Positions 6,182 to 6,256 of a stretch of DNA of 6,256 bases are shown here, piece by piece (within the stretch, counting starts at the first letter, position 1; each line of letters opens with the position of its first letter). A model generated the notes under the pieces. It worked only from the letters and a program-made list of their open reading frames with translations. It made no database searches and had not been told where the DNA came from. This DNA is from Caldifarciminota bacterium. Lineage in GTDB: Bacteria > Hydrothermota > E44-bin80. The DNA lies in NCBI GenBank assembly GCA_023127905.1, contig JAGMEZ010000417.1, positions 1 through 6,256 of the forward strand, given 5' to 3'. The position numbers and the translations under genes were made by a program.

Positions 6182-6256
6182 TCACCATTCTATTTTCTTA
6201 ATATATCGTTCAAACTCATCAGTCGTTATAGTTCTCTCTATATGAATTAATGATCC
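6182..6256 (-). CDS. C-terminal end of an unidentified gene (24 residues visible)
   Basis: An open frame enters from the right edge and ends with TGA at 6182-6184. The visible residues include SLIHIERTITTDEFERYIKKIEW, which in shorter pieces shows an SLIHIERTI strand-like part and an acidic/basic helix TDEFERYIKKIEW. This looks like genuine protein sequence (amphipathic, ending cleanly), but it is too short to name. The G-rich repeats directly downstream make a small transposase or another mobile-element protein possible. It is in the same orientation as the operon but separated from it by 352 bases and an apparent promoter. Confidence 0.45.
   Translation of the reverse strand, partial: GSLIHIERTITTDEFERYIKKIEW

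Overview
The window is AT-rich and bacterial. All genes lie on the minus strand, so transcription runs from high to low coordinates. Three coding regions are supported: the last 24 codons of an unidentified gene at the right edge (6182-6256), a 356-residue exported, charged, helix-rich protein of unknown family (4759-5829), and a very large exported multidomain protein that starts at 4769 and is still open at position 1 (1589 complete codons visible, C-terminus outside the window).

The two exported-protein genes overlap by 11 bases, each has its own Shine-Dalgarno sequence, and they probably form one transcript from a promoter near 5953-5981. The large protein carries, in order: a signal peptide; a caspase-like (clan CD, gingipain/CHAT-type) cysteine peptidase domain with a His-Gly motif at H101 and an Ala-Cys motif at C181; an acidic calcium-site-like loop; a bacterial Ig-like domain of the Big_5 type; another beta-sandwich; a class I glutamine-amidotransferase-like alpha/beta domain without a visible nucleophile; and at least seven Ig/CARDB-like beta-sandwich repeats of about 100 residues. 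This layout is typical of cell-surface or secreted proteins of the FCB group and related candidate phyla (Cloacimonadota, WOR-3/Stahlbacteria and similar). The frequent ATA, AGA and AGG codons and AT richness fit such organisms, but the phylum is an inference and cannot be settled from this window. A type IX sorting domain, if present, would lie to the left of position 1.

The 352-base intergenic region (5830-6181) holds the likely promoter of the operon, small inverted and direct repeats around it, an AT-rich perfect inverted repeat, and three exact copies of a 12-base motif (TGAAGGGGGTCA) just downstream of the partial gene. Those G-rich repeats resemble mobile-element debris or a small repeat family and are the main unexplained non-coding feature.

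The most notable biology is the coupled pair: a giant secreted protease-like protein whose catalytic domain directly follows the signal peptide, translated in step with a small exported coiled-coil-like protein of unknown function.
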